From: Runella aurantiaca
GTDB lineage: Bacteria; Bacteroidota; Bacteroidia; Cytophagales; Spirosomataceae
Direction: 5' to 3'
DNA: 64,000 bases
Assembly: GCF_003339505.1 (NCBI RefSeq)
Contig: NZ_QPIW01000006.1
Location: 124,001 to 188,000, forward strand
Shown here: piece after piece, positions 44,719 to 53,453 of the stretch
How positions within the stretch are numbered: the first letter of the stretch is position 1
Layout: every line of letters begins with the position of its first letter
Notes under the pieces: model-generated
The model's input: only the letters and a program-made list of their open reading frames with translations
Databases searched by the model: none
Told to the model about the DNA's origin: nothing
Made by a program: the position numbers and the translations under genes

Positions 44719-45042
44719 GGCTAAAGCCAATGCCATGGAATTCTTTTTTGTCCTCCAGCTGAAGCAGGAGGCAATTCAGAGGTAATTCATGAATGAATGA
44801 TTCCAAACAATTCCTATTGAAAATAGGACAATTAAAAATTGCATTGCCTCCTGCTTTAGCGGCAATAAATGAATGATTCCAAACAATCCCTATTGAAAAA
44901 TAGGAAAATTAAAAATTGAATTGCCTCCTGCTTTAGTGGCAATAAATGAATGATTCCAAACAATCCCTATTGAAAAATAGGAAAATTAAAAATTGAATTG
45001 CCTCCTGCTTTAGCTGGAGGACAACAAATAATGGCTTTAGCC
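44719..45042. repeat. REP array with 77-base tandem repeat downstream of the RAYT
   Basis: Outer GGCTAAAGCC (44719-44728) and GGCTTTAGCC (45033-45042) bracket two full REPs in opposite orientation (44752-44771 and 45001-45020), forming an inverted composite. Between them a unit starting ATGAATGATTCC recurs at 44793, 44869 and 44946 (periods 76 and 77). Each unit includes a short hairpin CCTATTGAAAATAGG-type segment and a REP whose right arm is decayed in the two inner copies. No coding sequence. Confidence 0.85.
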
Positions 45043-45044
45043 AA

Positions 45045-47159
45045 ATGAAATCAATGACAAGATATTTATTTCTATTTCTCCTGCTACTCTCCACCGCCGC
45101 TTTCGCAGATGATGGCTCGCAGCTCTGGCTAAACTATGATTTAATCAAAGATGCCAAGCAGCGAGAAAGCTATGCTCCGTTCACAAAATTCATTGCTGTT
45201 GCATCCGACAATCAAACCCTTAAAATCGCGGCGGAAGAACTTCAGACGGGTTTACAGGGTTTATTGGGCAAAAAAATTGCTACTGTAAAAACGGCAACAG
45301 CAAGCGGAGGAATCATTTTGAACGTCAACAAAAATGCTCCTTCAAGTACGAATATCTCCAACGAAGGATATGAGATTTATACCGAAAAAGGCAACATCAT
45401 CATTTCTTCCAAAACCGAAGCGGGCGTATTGTACGGGACATTTGAATTGTTGAGAGCCATTCAAACGGGCAGATCACTCGCCAAACTTTCCATCACGAGC
45501 AGTCCTAAGGTAAAGATCCGGATGCTCAACCACTGGGACAATGCCAACGGCACCGTGGAGCGTGGTTATGCAGGCTCGTCCATGTGGAAATGGAACGAAC
45601 TGCCCCACCGCGTCGACCCGCGCTACGTAATGTATGCCCGTGCCAATGCGTCGATAGGCATCAACGCCACGTCCATCAACAACGTCAATGCCAGTTCGCG
45701 GTTTTTGACCGCTGAATATTTGGAAAAAATCAAAGCCGTTGCCGATGTACTTCGTCCCTACGGCATCAAAGTCTTTATTTCGGTCAATTTCCGCTCGCCG
45801 CGCACCCTCGGCGGACTCAAAACCTCCGACCCGCTCGACCCCGAAGTGCGTAAATGGTGGAACGACAAAACCAAAGAGATTCACCAATACATTCCTGATT
45901 TTGGTGGGTATTTGGTCAAAGCCAATTCAGAAGGTGAACCCGGCCCGCAGGATTATGGCCGCACCCACGCCGACGGCGCCAACATGCTGGCCGAAGCCAT
46001 GCGTCCGTTCAGCGGCATCGTCATCTGGCGGGCATTCGTGTACAATGCCGACCCCAACGGAGATAGATTCAAAGAAGGTTATGCCCAATTCAAACCCCTC
46101 GACGGAGCCTTTGACCCCAAAGTGATCGTTCAGGTCAAAAACGGTCCCATTGATTTCATGCCTCGCGAACCCTTTCACCCCATGTTTGGGGCTTTTCCCA
46201 AAACGACGTTGGGCATGGAATTTCAAATTACGCAGGAATATCTGGGTCAATCAACGCATTTGACGTATCTCGCACCGATGTTCAAAGAGTGTTTGGATAC
46301 CGATACTTACGCCAAAGGACAGGGCTCTACCGTGGCCAAAGTCATTGACGGAAGTCTTTACAATGCTTCCAATTCGCTCATGGCCGGCGTAGCCAATACC
46401 GGCTCAGACGACAACTGGTGCGGACATCCGTTTAACCAAAGCAATTGGTACGCTTTTGGCCGTTTGGCGTGGGATCACACGCTGTCGTCTGAGCAGATAG
46501 CTTCAGAATGGATTCGGATGACTCTGACCCAAACCAAACCAACGGAGCAGAAAATTTCCGACATGATGTTGAAATCACATCCTATCTACGTGAGTTATAC
46601 CTACCCCTTGGGAACGTCTCACATGATGGGCGAAAGTCATCACTACGGCCCCGAGCCTTGGCTCGCCAAAAGTGCCCGCCCCGATTGGACATCGGTGTAT
46701 TACCACCGCGCTGATTCTATCGGCTTAGGGTTTGACCGAACGGGCAAAGTGAGCAATGCCCTGCAACTTTACAGTCCTGAAGTGCAGAAAAAATGGGGCA
46801 ATCCGGACCAATGTCCGTTGGATTACCTCCTCTGGTTTCATCATGTACCTTGGACTAAAAAACTGAGCACGGGTCGCAGTCTGTGGGACGAGTTGTGCGT
46901 GCGTTATTACGATGGCGTGGTGCAGGTCGGTAATCTGCAAAAAACCTGGGAGAGCCTCAAAGCAGACATTGACCCCGAAATCTTTGAGAACGTAAAAGGA
47001 AGATTGAAAATACAGGAAAAAGAAGCCCTGTGGTGGCGAGATGCGTGCGTGTTATACTTTGGAGAACATTCAAAAATGCCCCTTCCAAAGCCCTTAACGC
47101 CTCCGCAAAGAACCTTAAATGAAGTTAAAAAATTAGTGGAAATTTATCATTTGCGATGA
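45045..47159 (+). CDS. agu: Alpha-glucuronidase, GH67
   Basis: A 704-residue GH67 enzyme that releases 4-O-methyl-glucuronic acid from the end of xylo-oligosaccharides. A signal peptide (about 1-21, ending AFA) places it in the periplasm or outside. An N-terminal hexosaminidase-like domain (about 35-150) precedes the TIM barrel. The general acid Glu is in VKANSEGEPGP near 293, and the second catalytic pair is expected near 365-395 (KNGPIDFMPREP region). The C-terminal helical domain contains DPEIFENVKGRLKIQEKEA. An alternative start is the ATG three codons later. The REP repeat ends two bases before the start codon. Stop overlaps the next start (ATGA). Confidence 0.95.
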   Translation: MKSMTRYLFLFLLLLSTAAFADDGSQLWLNYDLIKDAKQRESYAPFTKFIAVASDNQTLKIAAEELQTGLQGLLGKKIATVKTATASGGIILNVNKNAPSSTNISNEGYEIYTEKGNIIISSKTEAGVLYGTFELLRAIQTGRSLAKLSITSSPKVKIRMLNHWDNANGTVERGYAGSSMWKWNELPHRVDPRYVMYARANASIGINATSINNVNASSRFLTAEYLEKIKAVADVLRPYGIKVFISVNFRSPRTLGGLKTSDPLDPEVRKWWNDKTKEIHQYIPDFGGYLVKANSEGEPGPQDYGRTHADGANMLAEAMRPFSGIVIWRAFVYNADPNGDRFKEGYAQFKPLDGAFDPKVIVQVKNGPIDFMPREPFHPMFGAFPKTTLGMEFQITQEYLGQSTHLTYLAPMFKECLDTDTYAKGQGSTVAKVIDGSLYNASNSLMAGVANTGSDDNWCGHPFNQSNWYAFGRLAWDHTLSSEQIASEWIRMTLTQTKPTEQKISDMMLKSHPIYVSYTYPLGTSHMMGESHHYGPEPWLAKSARPDWTSVYYHRADSIGLGFDRTGKVSNALQLYSPEVQKKWGNPDQCPLDYLLWFHHVPWTKKLSTGRSLWDELCVRYYDGVVQVGNLQKTWESLKADIDPEIFENVKGRLKIQEKEALWWRDACVLYFGEHSKMPLPKPLTPPQRTLNEVKKLVEIYHLR

Positions 47160-47959
47160 CAGAGAAAGAACAGTTAACCGAAGAACTCACCTTAGTAAGC
47201 CCCCAATCCGTTTTTTCATTGGAGGGAAAAATTGCCCTGATAACGGGCGGCGGCAGTGGCATTGGCTATGATATTGCTCAGTGCATGACCCACGCCGGTG
47301 CGACGGTCATCATCACCGGCCGGCGCGAGCACGCGCTTCAGGAGGCCACGGCGGCGTTGGGCAAGTCGGCCCATTATGTGGTCAATGACGTGACCGAACT
47401 GGATGCCCTCGAAGGCTTGGTTGAAACCATTGTAAACACCTACGGTGAAATTGACATTTTGGTCAATAATGCGGGCATCAACATGAAAAAACCTGCGTTG
47501 GAAGTTACCGATGCTGATTTTGACCGCATTATCCATACCAACCTCAACGCCGTTTTTGCCCTGACCCGCGCCTGTGCCAAACGCATGATCGCCCGCCAAA
47601 GCGGTTCTATTTTGATGATTTCGTCCATGGCGGCCTATTACGGCATCGACCGCGTGGTGGCCTATGCCGCGTCCAAATCGGGTGTAGAAGGCATGGTGAA
47701 AGTGTTGGCTTCCGAATTTTCAAAATACAACGTTCGGGTCAACGCCATTGCGCCGGGTTTCATCGAAACCAACATGATGAAAACCGCCATGAGCAGCGAC
47801 CCCGACCGCATGAACCGCGCCCTCAACCGAACACCCATGGGCAAATTTGGTAAGCCTCAAGACATTGGCTGGGCCGCCGTCTTTTTGGCCTCCGAGGCCG
47901 CTGCTTACATCACGGGCGCTTCATTGCCAGTCGATGGAGGAAATTCTATCGGGTTTTAA
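47156..47959 (+). CDS. SDR-family oxidoreductase, probable D-fructuronate reductase (UxuB replacement)
   Basis: A 267-residue short-chain dehydrogenase. NAD(P) motif TGGGSGIG near 29-36, NNAG near 106-109, catalytic Ser in MISSMAAYYG near 156, and YAASKSG near 169-175 (Tyr and Lys). The C-terminal segment AAAYITGASLPVDGGNSIGF is the usual SDR end. Overlap by 4 bases with the alpha-glucuronidase gene implies coupling. The pathway contains uxuA but no classical UxuB (polyol dehydrogenase family), so this SDR probably reduces fructuronate to mannonate. Gluconate 5-dehydrogenase-like activity is the alternative. Confidence 0.82.
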   Translation: MTEKEQLTEELTLVSPQSVFSLEGKIALITGGGSGIGYDIAQCMTHAGATVIITGRREHALQEATAALGKSAHYVVNDVTELDALEGLVETIVNTYGEIDILVNNAGINMKKPALEVTDADFDRIIHTNLNAVFALTRACAKRMIARQSGSILMISSMAAYYGIDRVVAYAASKSGVEGMVKVLASEFSKYNVRVNAIAPGFIETNMMKTAMSSDPDRMNRALNRTPMGKFGKPQDIGWAAVFLASEAAAYITGASLPVDGGNSIGF

Positions 47960-48032
47960 CATTTGTGGTACGATAAATGCTTTCTAACAAAGGTACTTAT
48001 CGCACCACCAACCCAGTTAACTACCTATTAAG

Positions 48033-49307
48033 ATGAGGTTTTTATTTTTGTTTTTCGGATGTTTTTTGCTGACAAGTTATCTCTCGGCCCAAACCATAAC
48101 TGCTTTTGCCAGCCGGGATTCGGTTGATATTTTCCAACAGGGCACAGCTCCAAGTGTGATTAAGCAGTACAATGCATTGTGGGAAAATGCCGAGCAAAAA
48201 GCCTTTTGGGCAGAATTTCAGCAAAAATTTGCCAATGATTTCGACCAAAAAAAACAGTACGAACTCCTGTTTGCCCAAACCGTCGATAGCCGTGAAATCG
48301 AACTGTTTAAGGCCCGAAACCAACAGATAACATTTTTAAAAACCCATCCCAACTTTTCGGCTTTTTCCGATGCCTTCAAACGTTACATCGAAAATACCGC
48401 CCGTTGGAATTATTGGTATTGGCTGCTCAACTACACCGTAACCCGTAGCAATGCCGATACCAAAAACCTTAAAATGTCGGCGCTGCCCAACGTAATGACC
48501 GAGGCGCTAGACCCCAAAAAAATCGCCGATGAAGAGGCTTTTTTAACCGCCCCTTTCCGAGATTTTTTGCCCGTATTTGTCACTTATTTTAATTCAAGAG
48601 AACACGCCTTCAATAAATACGCCGACTTGTCGGCGGCCATGAATGATAAAGTAGCTTTTGCAAAACGATACCTAACGGGCAATTTGCTCCCTTTTTATCT
48701 TTGTCGATTGCTGCGCGACAACTGCACAACTACCCCCAAAGAGGCCGTAACAAATACCCTTGATGTCTTAAAAAGCCTGCCCCAAACCGAGCGTTATGCA
48801 GCATTGGCTACTCAAAAATGTTACGAAGTCCTCACACGAGTAGAAGAGAAAAAACCAGCACCTGAGCTAACCAAAGCCGCCCAAAAAGGGGATGAAATTG
48901 CATTTTCATCAATCGACGGGAAGAATTTTTACCTGTCTGATTTCAAAGGTAAAGTCGTTTATGTAGACTTTTGGGCGAGTTGGTGCGGCCCCTGTCGGGC
49001 AGAGTTTCCGTATTCAAAAATCATGCACGAAAAGCTGACGGAAAAACAGTTAAAAAAAATCGTTTTCCTCTACATCTCAGTCGACCAAAACCCGCAACTG
49101 TGGAAAAAAGCCCTTCAAGAACTACAACTTCCGGGTGAACACGGCCACGTAAACGGAGCGCGCAGTGCGCAGCTTCTCAGTAAATTTGCCATTACAGGCA
49201 TTCCACGTTACATGATTATTGATAAAGACGGCAAAATTGTCGCCGCCGACGCCTCTCGTCCCAGCTCTCCCAACACGCTTACTGAATTGTTGAAATTGAT
49301 TGACTAA
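48033..49307 (+). CDS. TlpA/ResA-like thioredoxin-domain protein (secreted)
   Basis: A 424-residue exported protein (signal peptide ending SYLSAQ at about 20). The first 270 residues form a helical domain without recognised motifs. The C-terminal thioredoxin fold (about 285-424) has the redox motif FWASWCGPCRAEFP near 311-324 and a cis-Pro in ITGIPRYMI near 389-397. Periplasmic thiol-disulfide role is inferred. The link with the xylan genes is only positional. Confidence 0.88.
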   Translation: MRFLFLFFGCFLLTSYLSAQTITAFASRDSVDIFQQGTAPSVIKQYNALWENAEQKAFWAEFQQKFANDFDQKKQYELLFAQTVDSREIELFKARNQQITFLKTHPNFSAFSDAFKRYIENTARWNYWYWLLNYTVTRSNADTKNLKMSALPNVMTEALDPKKIADEEAFLTAPFRDFLPVFVTYFNSREHAFNKYADLSAAMNDKVAFAKRYLTGNLLPFYLCRLLRDNCTTTPKEAVTNTLDVLKSLPQTERYAALATQKCYEVLTRVEEKKPAPELTKAAQKGDEIAFSSIDGKNFYLSDFKGKVVYVDFWASWCGPCRAEFPYSKIMHEKLTEKQLKKIVFLYISVDQNPQLWKKALQELQLPGEHGHVNGARSAQLLSKFAITGIPRYMIIDKDGKIVAADASRPSSPNTLTELLKLID

Positions 49308-49331
49308 GCCTACCTAACCCCATCCTTACCG

Positions 49332-49469
49332 ATGAAATCTTACGCTTTGCTGTTAGTAGTTGGATTGTTTTCACTCACTTCGGCGGCCCAAAAATCCGTG
49401 GGTATTTTCAAAAACCACGACGACATCGGGAAGGTACTCCACGCAAAATCACCAATGAACTTCTTTTGA
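49332..49469 (+). pseudogene. Truncated secreted protein gene remnant
   Basis: A 45-codon frame with a good signal peptide (MKSYALLLVVGLFSLTSAAQ) and a mature start KSVGIFKNHDDIGKVLH, which resembles the N-terminus of larger exported Bacteroidetes proteins (FKNxxDIGxPxHxGxAxYD pattern). It stops after SPMNFF. The body of the gene is absent, and the next gene starts 66 bases later. Best read as a 5' remnant after deletion. Confidence 0.6.
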
Positions 49470-49535
49470 AGGACATTGCTTGATGTGGCCTAGCATAGCA
49501 AGTATTGAAAATACCCAAAACCCAACTCCCTTAAA

Positions 49536-51074
49536 ATGAAACCCTTAAAACAATTCTTGCTATTCTCCCTCCTCCCTTTTTCAACTTTTGCGCAATTTGG
49601 GCTTACCGCAGCTCAACGCGATAGCCTCAATAAGCTCACCGCCGCCGACCACGCCAACATGAAGCAGCAACTAGGCATCAAAACCTTGCGGCCTGGCCCA
49701 AGCGGCAATGAATCGGCTCCCAATCACGCCAATTATGACGAATTAATCGCCAATCCCTGCCCAACTTTGCCCGATATTTTAACGTTGAAAAATGGCAACA
49801 AAGTCACCTCTGCCGATGTGTGGTGGACACAACGCCGCCCCGAAATCATCGAAGAATTTGAACGCGAAGTATACGGAAGGCCACCTAAAAATATCCCGAA
49901 AGTAACGTGGAAAGTGGACGCCGTAGACAATGAATTTGTGGGACGAATTCCTGTAGTAGCCAAAAAATTGACCGGTCATGTCGACAACAGTGCCTATCCT
50001 TCCGTCAAAGTGGACATCAACATGATGCTAGTAGTTCCTTCCAACGTAAAAGGTCCCGTGCCAGTGTTGATGATGTTTGGTCGTCCGTCTTTCCCTTCAC
50101 CTGCCCAGCCCAACAATGAAGATTTCGAGAAAATCAACGCGGCGTTCAAAGAAATGCTCATCAAAAGTAATCCCGAAATGAAGGCTATTTTTGATAAATA
50201 TCCCGCTTACAGCCCTGTTGCCCGCGCATCCCTTCCCAATTTCTTCGCGCCCCTTCCCAGCGGCGACTCTCCAGGTACAGAGCAGTTGTTGGCCGCAGGT
50301 TGGGGCTATTGCACCATCGACCCGACGAGTGTTCAGGCCGACAATGGCGCGGGGCTTACGAAAGGTATCATCGGCTTGGTCAACAAAGGCCAATACCGCA
50401 AACCCGACGATTGGGGCTCGCTCCGGGCTTGGGCGTGGGGCGCGGCCCGTGGCTTGGATTATTTAGAAACCGACCCCGCCGTGGATGCTAAAAAAGTAGG
50501 CATCGAAGGCGTTTCCCGCTACGGGAAAGCCGCTTTGGTAACCTTGGCTTTTGAGCCACGCTTTGCCGTAGGGTTGATTGCCTCGTCTGGAAAAGGCGGC
50601 ACAACCTTGCACCGCAGGGTGTTTGGCGAAGCCGTCGAAAGCCTGACGGCTAGTGGTGAGTATCATTGGATGGCGGGAAATTACCTGAAATACGGCACCG
50701 AAGAATCGGGTTTTGGCAAAAAAACGGGTTGCGATTTATCGGTAGATTCGCATGAATTAATTGCGCTTTGCGCGCCTCGCCTTTGTTATGTAAGCTACGG
50801 TATTCCCGAAAAAGGCGATGCCAAATGGCTTGACCAACAGGGTAGTTATATGGCAACGATTGCAGCGGGCACTGCTTATAAACTCTTGGGAGCAAAAGAT
50901 TTAGGAGTCTCAAACGACCCCCTAAAAGAAAAAATGCCGCCCATGCTTACGAGTATGCACAACGGGCAACTGTCATGGCGACAGCACGACGGCGGCCACA
51001 CCGACCAACCCAACTTTCAGCACTTTATCTCTTGGGCAAGCAAGATGCTAAAATACGAAAAAGCTGGGCAGTAA
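49536..51074 (+). CDS. Glucuronoyl esterase-like, CE15
   Basis: A 512-residue secreted alpha/beta-hydrolase of CE15, which hydrolyses ester links between lignin alcohols and 4-O-methyl-glucuronic acid on xylan. Signal peptide ends TFAQ (about 20). The nucleophile Ser is in IEGVSRYGKAAL near 325 (usual motif G-C-S-R-x-G; here V replaces C). A Glu in VFGEAVESL near 366 and His in QHDGGHTDQPN near 487 complete the site region. The substrate-binding KDPNTVP-type loops cannot be judged by eye. It fits exactly with the GH67 and uxuA genes upstream. Confidence 0.9.
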   Translation: MKPLKQFLLFSLLPFSTFAQFGLTAAQRDSLNKLTAADHANMKQQLGIKTLRPGPSGNESAPNHANYDELIANPCPTLPDILTLKNGNKVTSADVWWTQRRPEIIEEFEREVYGRPPKNIPKVTWKVDAVDNEFVGRIPVVAKKLTGHVDNSAYPSVKVDINMMLVVPSNVKGPVPVLMMFGRPSFPSPAQPNNEDFEKINAAFKEMLIKSNPEMKAIFDKYPAYSPVARASLPNFFAPLPSGDSPGTEQLLAAGWGYCTIDPTSVQADNGAGLTKGIIGLVNKGQYRKPDDWGSLRAWAWGAARGLDYLETDPAVDAKKVGIEGVSRYGKAALVTLAFEPRFAVGLIASSGKGGTTLHRRVFGEAVESLTASGEYHWMAGNYLKYGTEESGFGKKTGCDLSVDSHELIALCAPRLCYVSYGIPEKGDAKWLDQQGSYMATIAAGTAYKLLGAKDLGVSNDPLKEKMPPMLTSMHNGQLSWRQHDGGHTDQPNFQHFISWASKMLKYEKAGQ

Positions 51075-51266
51075 CCGGTCACTTAAACGCCACTCTTTTG
51101 GTTTTATAACCATCTGTCTATCAATTTATTAATACAACACCATTATACTTATCCCCTTTTAACCTTTCTCATCAATAGAAAGCACATCGCTAAGGTTTTG
51201 TCAAAGCCTCTGGTGAAAAGCACTTAATAGAACATTGGCCTACACCCTAAAACGAACCTTTTACCG

Positions 51267-52058
51267 ATGACAAAGCTACTCCTGCCGCTATTTCTTGTCA
51301 GCCATCTGGTTTTTGCCCAGACCACTGAGCCCGTTGCTTCTAAAGTCTACAAATGGTCAGAGTTGGAAGTGATCAAAAGAACGAAAGGCGAAGCGCGGCC
51401 CATTTTGGAAGGCACAACGCCTCATTTCAAGTTGTTCAAAGTACACGCCACGACCGTCAATCCCAAAAGCAGAATGCGCGACAGCGAGTACACCCAAGAA
51501 AACGAGGAACTTCTCATCATAAAAGAAGGTGTCCTGACCGTGACCGTAGAAGGTAAAACCAAAGAACTGAAGCCCGGAGGTATTGCCTTAATTATGTCGG
51601 GCGATAAGCGCAGTGTGGTCAACAATACCGACAAACCCGTGACATACTACGTTTTTCAGCTCAATTCGGTCGCTCCGCTTGACATTGAAAGAGGAAAAAC
51701 GGCGGGCGGTTCGCTGCTGCTCAATTGGGACGAAACCGAGTTTAAAGGCCACGACAAAGGCGGCAGAAGGAATTTTTTCGACCGCCCAACAAGCATGAGC
51801 AAGCGTTTTGAAATGCACGTAACGACCCTCACGGGCAATTGGATGAGCCACCCTGCACACCGCCACCCAGCCGCCGAGATTTTGATGCTGGTCAACAGTC
51901 AGGAAGGCGAGGCCTATAGCCAAGCCAAGGAAACCATTGATGGCGTATGGCATGACTCCAAAGTCGGTGATATCATTTTCCTCAACTCAAACGTGCCGCA
52001 CGGCCTTCAAAACACCAGCAAAGGCTCTTGTACTTATTTTGCTTTTCAGTTTGAGTGA
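51267..52058 (+). CDS. Secreted bicupin protein
   Basis: A 263-residue exported protein (signal peptide to about 18, VFAQ). Two cupin domains: the first (about 55-130, EYTQENEELLIIKEGVLTVTVEGKTKELKPGGIALI) keeps Glu ligands but few His, and the second (about 165-260, HPAHRHPAAEILMLVNSQEG...GDIIFLNSNVPHGLQN) keeps a full HxH...E...H metal site. Possible sugar isomerase, epimerase or dioxygenase; substrate unknown. It lies between CE15 and GH5 genes, with 192- and 159-base gaps. Confidence 0.82.
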   Translation: MTKLLLPLFLVSHLVFAQTTEPVASKVYKWSELEVIKRTKGEARPILEGTTPHFKLFKVHATTVNPKSRMRDSEYTQENEELLIIKEGVLTVTVEGKTKELKPGGIALIMSGDKRSVVNNTDKPVTYYVFQLNSVAPLDIERGKTAGGSLLLNWDETEFKGHDKGGRRNFFDRPTSMSKRFEMHVTTLTGNWMSHPAHRHPAAEILMLVNSQEGEAYSQAKETIDGVWHDSKVGDIIFLNSNVPHGLQNTSKGSCTYFAFQFE

Positions 52059-52070
52059 GTATTAGTTTGG

Positions 52071-52157
52071 GACACAGAGTGGCACAGAGGTTTTCACTGA
52101 GTTTCATAGAGCTATTCTTTACTCAACTCTGTGAGGCTCTGTGTTTAACTCTGTGTC
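52071..52157. repeat. CACAGAG word-repeat inverted repeat
   Basis: GACACAGAGTGGCACAGAG (52071-52089) is answered by CTCTGTGAGGCTCTGTGTTT...CTCTGTGTC (52128-52157), so several pairings are possible. A weaker relative (CCACAGATTTACACCGAG) lies at 42924-42941. T/A-rich sequence follows. Confidence 0.65.
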
Positions 52158-52217
52158 AAAAAAACATTGAAGTAATTTTACTGTTGTTCAACTTTGCTTT
52201 TCAACTAATCACTGCGT

Positions 52218-53360
52218 ATGGAAAATCGCATCAATCGCCGCACTTTTATCAGAAATAGCTCGTTGGCTACGGTCGCTTTGTCGAGTGGAAGTATGAGTTT
52301 GCCGGTGAAGAAAAAGAACAAATTGCCCCAATGGAAAGGCTTCAATGTCCTTGATTTCTTCTCGCCCGACCCCGCCAAAAGTCGCCCGAAAACCCCCGAA
52401 ATGTATTTTAAATGGATGGAAGATTGGGGCTTTGATTTTGTCCGAATTCCGATGGCATACCCTGCGTATCTGAAATTTGACCGTTCAAGAAACATCCGAA
52501 TCGACGAAATCAGAAACATAGACGCCCAAATGACCGACCGCATTGAGCAGTTGGTTTATTGGGCACAAAAATACAATCATCACGTTTCACTCAATCTCCA
52601 CCGCGCGCCGGGCTATTGCATCAACGCGGGTTTTGTGGAGCCTTACAACCTGTGGACCAATGAGCAGGCGCTGAGCGACTTTTGCTATCATTGGGAATTT
52701 TGGGCGAAAAAATTCAAAGATACGTCTTCCAAAAAAATCAGCTTTGACCTCCTCAACGAACCGAGTTGGCGCGACGACATGAACGACCAATTGGGCAAAA
52801 AAACCAAGTTGGAGCCCGAAATGTACCGCAAGCTGATTCTGGCGGCCTACAATACCATCAAAGGAGTCAATAAAAAACACTTAATCATTGCCGATGGCAA
52901 CAACGTTGGCAATGATGTGATTACGGGTATTTCCGATTTAGAAGTGGGGCAAAGTTGCCGAGGCTATACGCCCTCCATCATCTCGCATTACAAAGCCTCT
53001 TGGGTGTACAAAGACCCGGAAAGCCTGCCCGTTCCCGTATGGCCCGGAAAAGTGGGCGACCAAAACCTGAGCCGCAAAATGTTGGAAGACAAATTTCAAC
53101 CGTGGATAGACCTTAAAAACAGTGGCACGGGCGTACACTGTGGCGAGTGCGGCTGCTTCAACAAGACGCCCCACGACGTATTTTTGGCGTGGTTCAAAGA
53201 TCTGCTCGGCATTCTGAGCGAAAACGGAATCGGCTTTGCGTTATGGGAATTTGACGGCTCCTTCGGTTTGCTCAATTCTGGCCGAAGCGACGTTGACTAC
53301 GAAAATTTCCAAGGCCAAAAATTGGACAGAAAACTGCTGACGCTTTTGCAGAAAGTGTAG
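52218..53360 (+). CDS. GH5-family glycoside hydrolase (endoglucanase-like), Tat signal
   Basis: A 380-residue TIM-barrel hydrolase. The N-terminus RINRRTFIRNSSLATVALSSGSM is a twin-arginine type signal. GH5 landmarks are GFNVLDFF near 40, FDFVRIPMAYPAY near 73-85, HHVSLNLHRAPG near 116-127, the acid/base Glu in SFDLLNEPSW near 180, and the nucleophile Glu in FALWEFDGSFG near 344. Substrate could be beta-glucan, mannan or xylan; its position in the glucuronoxylan locus suggests hemicellulose. Confidence 0.88.
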   Translation: MENRINRRTFIRNSSLATVALSSGSMSLPVKKKNKLPQWKGFNVLDFFSPDPAKSRPKTPEMYFKWMEDWGFDFVRIPMAYPAYLKFDRSRNIRIDEIRNIDAQMTDRIEQLVYWAQKYNHHVSLNLHRAPGYCINAGFVEPYNLWTNEQALSDFCYHWEFWAKKFKDTSSKKISFDLLNEPSWRDDMNDQLGKKTKLEPEMYRKLILAAYNTIKGVNKKHLIIADGNNVGNDVITGISDLEVGQSCRGYTPSIISHYKASWVYKDPESLPVPVWPGKVGDQNLSRKMLEDKFQPWIDLKNSGTGVHCGECGCFNKTPHDVFLAWFKDLLGILSENGIGFALWEFDGSFGLLNSGRSDVDYENFQGQKLDRKLLTLLQKV

Positions 53361-53417
53361 GGCTGTTGTGAGGTGAAGGACATGCTCCGTCAAAACCTCT
53401 CTGTACTGAAGTATTAT

Positions 53418-53453
53418 TTAAACAATACAAAATACGCATTTTGTATTGTTTAA
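53418..53453. repeat. Perfect 16-base-arm inverted repeat
   Basis: TTAAACAATACAAAAT (53418-53433) and its exact complement (53438-53453) flank ACGC. A second TGTATTGTAATACA palindrome lies at 53535-53548 and shares the TGTATTGT word. No T-run follows either, so a protein-binding site or a weak terminator of the GH5 gene are both possible. Confidence 0.75.

Noticed and set aside
44790-45020. CRISPR-like array
   Set aside because: The units are directly tandem with no unique spacers, contain REP cores, and number only about three.
44219-45042. Conventional IS200/IS605 insertion sequence
   Set aside because: The transposase is RAYT-like and the flanks are REP palindromes and repeats; no accessory TnpB and no left/right end pair of an IS200 type was recognised.
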